Shown here: positions 6,866-7,988 of the stretch, piece by piece
Position numbering within the stretch: position 1 is the first letter of the stretch
Layout: each line of letters begins with the position of its first letter
DNA from: Methylaequor sp002691245
Lineage (GTDB): Bacteria > Pseudomonadota > Alphaproteobacteria > Methylaequorales > Methylaequoraceae
NCBI GenBank assembly: GCA_002691245.1
Contig: NZHH01000018.1
Span: 1-7,988, forward strand
DNA length: 7,988 nucleotides
Direction of reading: 5' to 3'
Translations under genes and position numbers: made by a program
Notes under the pieces: model-generated
The model's database searches: none
The model's input: only the letters and a program-made list of their open reading frames with translations
What the model was told of the DNA's origin: nothing

Positions 6866-7702
6866 TTATATGTATGTATTGACTTTATGATAATAGATTA
6901 ACTTTAAAATTCTTTCCTTATCATTATCAGAGTTTTTATCATATATTTTTTCTTTACCGTCATTTTCTTCATACTCTTTTATCATTTCTGGTACCTTTTT
7001 AAGAGTATTCATGCTTCTTTTATAATGATTATTTTCAAATTCAAATCTTGAGTTTAAATCCTCCTCTTCATAAAACCATTTTTCTTCACTATATTCTTTT
7101 GGGTTGTCTAAAAATGCTTTAAAACAATCTTTCAAAAATTCTTCATCATCTAATCTTGAGTCATTTATCGTTATATTACTAGGTAATGACTCCATAGAAA
7201 CATCCAGATTAAACTTTGACATATCCTTGAAATATTGAAATACAGTTGATTTAACTAATTTATCATATACTTTTCTGTCTTGTTTTAGAAAAATCTTGCT
7301 ACCATATTCATCAAAGTTTCTGTAATAATAAATATATTTATCATTTAAATCTAAGGTTCCAATACTTTGAAAGAATGAGCAAGGACCAATAGACATATAC
7401 TCAAAACTTATTAGTGAGTCTTTAAATAAAATATCTAGTTCAAAAAATAAAGCACCAAGATATCGACTAGTTCCATGAGCATTTTCTAAATATTCTAAAC
7501 TTTTAGGGTCTAATTTATCTTTTATGTATTCTTCTATAGACTCAAAATGTATTGATTGCTTAAACTTTTTTGAGGTACTATCAAAACCATCTACATTTTT
7601 AGTATCTATACTATTTACATATTCCCGTACTAAAGATATTAGTTTTTCTTTGCTGTCTACAAATTTTATATCTAATATGTGGTTATTTGAAGCATTAGTC
7701 AT
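6866..7702 (-). CDS. Unrecognised 278-residue protein, second gene of a two-gene minus-strand operon
   Basis: I do not recognise this protein. It has no signal peptide, no membrane segment and no catalytic motif that I can name. It is mixed in composition, with a very acidic stretch in the C-terminal third (EEKWFYEEEDLNSRFEFEN) and a lysine-rich, probably helical end. The frame is open up to an ATG at 7774, but I choose the ATG at 7702. It has GGAGA (7713 to 7709) six bases before it, and it overlaps the end of the upstream small gene by 8 bases (ATGACTAA), a translational coupling layout. The 24 residues lost by this choice lie over that small gene in another frame. It converges on hsdR with 24 bases between the stop codons, and no strong terminator hairpin is seen there. 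Its place beside a restriction operon and a tRNA scar suggests an accessory, perhaps defence, role, but that is only context. Confidence 0.75.
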   Translation of the reverse strand: MTNASNNHILDIKFVDSKEKLISLVREYVNSIDTKNVDGFDSTSKKFKQSIHFESIEEYIKDKLDPKSLEYLENAHGTSRYLGALFFELDILFKDSLISFEYMSIGPCSFFQSIGTLDLNDKYIYYYRNFDEYGSKIFLKQDRKVYDKLVKSTVFQYFKDMSKFNLDVSMESLPSNITINDSRLDDEEFLKDCFKAFLDNPKEYSEEKWFYEEEDLNSRFEFENNHYKRSMNTLKKVPEMIKEYEENDGKEKIYDKNSDNDKERILKLIYYHKVNTYI

Positions 7703-7874
7703 TACTGTTCTCCTTAATTTCTTTAGTATATTTTTGTTGGAAGTTATCAGTCTCTTCATCACACTTCCATCCATTTTTTTTTAAGGCATTTATAAGATTA
7801 AACATTATTTGATCTCTTGAAGTATTTTTATCTGCAATCTTTTCTAAGAATAAGAGTTTCTTTTTATTAGACAT
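7695..7874 (-). CDS. Small 59-residue protein, first gene of the minus-strand operon
   Basis: A short frame opens with ATG at 7874 to 7872 and closes with TAA at 7697 to 7695. It is preceded by AAAGG (7885 to 7881) six bases before the ATG. The product begins MSNKKKLLFLEKIADKNTSR, carries LINALKKNGWKCDEETDNF in the middle and ends KENSND. It has a basic N-terminus, a more acidic second half, and is probably helical; it contains no membrane segment. Its last 8 bases overlap the start of the 278-residue gene. The clean ribosome binding site, the coupling and the plausible amino acid makeup argue that it is real. A small gene coupled to a larger one is a layout seen in toxin-antitoxin pairs and small regulator-effector pairs, but no family is recognised. 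Confidence 0.68.
   Translation of the reverse strand: MSNKKKLLFLEKIADKNTSRDQIMFNLINALKKNGWKCDEETDNFQQKYTKEIKENSND
7703..7713 (-). promoter_or_regulatory. Ribosome binding site fixing the start at 7702
   Basis: On the minus strand GGAGA (7713 to 7709) stands six bases before the ATG at 7702. It decides between this start and an in-frame ATG at 7774 that has only an A-tract in front of it. Confidence 0.6.
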
Positions 7875-7887
7875 AATTTTCCTTTCT

Positions 7888-7901
7888 GTTTGTTAATAAA
7901 C
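7888..7901. promoter_or_regulatory. Near-perfect 14-base palindrome, candidate operator
   Basis: GTTTGTTAATAAAC reads the same on both strands at 12 of 14 positions. It lies 14 to 27 bases before the ATG of the small minus-strand gene, where an autoregulator could bind. AT-rich palindromes of this size also arise by chance, so this is tentative. Confidence 0.28.
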
Positions 7902-7912
7902 ATCCTAGAAAA

Positions 7913-7988
7913 TATTTGATTGGAGGTTAGAACGGATAAGGTCGTTACTACACCAGAACGATTAGGTCGTTTCTATTCCAATCCAATA
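7913..7988. repeat. Structured non-coding element: two matching stem-loops inside an imperfect inverted repeat
   Basis: The outer arms TATTTGATTGGA (7913-7924) and TCCAATCCAATA (7977-7988) pair at 11 of 12 positions, with one T-C mismatch (7917/7984). Inside are two stem-loops. The first pairs 7928-7935 with 7942-7950, leaving A7947 bulged; it may extend with GGT 7925-7927 to ACC 7952-7954. The second pairs 7955-7961 with 7967-7974, leaving T7972 bulged at the same place. The two share AGAACG, then AGGTCGTT, and are near copies in tandem, period about 25 bases. This forms a three-way junction. The element ends flush with the window, so it may extend further. It lies upstream of the minus-strand operon. 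It could be a structured RNA leader, a miniature mobile element, or a repeat-type protein-binding site. Confidence 0.6.

Noticed and set aside
6842..6880. Terminator between the convergent genes
   Set aside because: Only a 4-base stem (ACAT/ATGT at 6862-6873) is present, too weak to call.
7703..7774. 24-residue N-terminal extension of the minus-strand protein from ATG 7774
   Set aside because: It overlaps the small gene in another frame and has only an A-tract before it, while ATG 7702 has GGAGA and the overlap with the small gene.
7524..7784. Plus-strand open frame opposite the minus-strand genes
   Set aside because: Its hydrophobic, phenylalanine- and serine-rich product is what antisense of lysine- and glutamate-rich coding gives. 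The minus-strand genes have ribosome binding sites and coupling.
7938..7944. AAGGTCG shared with the tRNA fragment at 131-137 as a possible second attachment site
   Set aside because: The match is only seven bases, and the flanking bases differ.
7918..7983. CRISPR repeats, integron attC site or a tRNA in the end element
   Set aside because: There are only two imperfect units without true spacers, the RYYYAAC/GTTRRRY box pair is not present in proper order, and no T-loop or anticodon arm can be found.

Overview
The window is AT-rich, with introns absent and overlapping operon genes, so it comes from a prokaryote. The domain of life is not settled. The tRNA fragment near the left end has a CAU anticodon and an encoded CCA. 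The first gene has no Shine-Dalgarno (SD) sequence but a TATA-like box at a distance that would suit a leaderless archaeal transcript. Internal genes do have SD-like sites, and the same layout occurs in AT-rich bacteria. I lean weakly towards an archaeon.

Left edge (1-331): this stretch has no protein gene. It holds four TTTACAC repeats, then the 3' half of a tRNA gene (115-164, anticodon CAU) without a recognisable 5' half. That is the usual scar of an element integrated into a tRNA gene. The presumed promoter and regulatory region of the next operon follows, with a tandem TGTTTGTCC repeat, a matching inverted GGACAA and a run of ten T.

Centre (332-6841): a Type I restriction-modification operon in the order hsdM-hsdS-hsdR, with genes overlapping by 8 and 4 bases. 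HsdM methylates the target and HsdS recognises it through two target recognition domains. HsdR is the ATP-driven translocase and nuclease. Two things are odd. First, hsdM carries a single in-frame TAA at 1622-1624, exactly between its methyltransferase domain and its C-terminal assembly region, although the reading frame and family similarity continue straight through. Second, HsdR has about 190 extra residues at its C-terminus that look like an AlbA_2/Schlafen-type domain, fused after a normal HsdR end.

Right part (6866-7874, minus strand): a convergent two-gene operon whose products I do not recognise. A 59-residue protein (too short for many gene finders) overlaps the start of a 278-residue protein by 8 bases, and both have SD-like sites. 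Upstream of it, at the end of the window (7913-7988), lies a non-coding structured element: two near-identical stem-loops with a bulge at the same place, enclosed by a long imperfect inverted repeat.

Taken together this is an accessory, probably defence-related region beside a tRNA attachment scar. The best leads for something undescribed are the HsdR-AlbA_2 fusion, the nonsense-split hsdM, and the unknown two-gene module with its structured upstream element.
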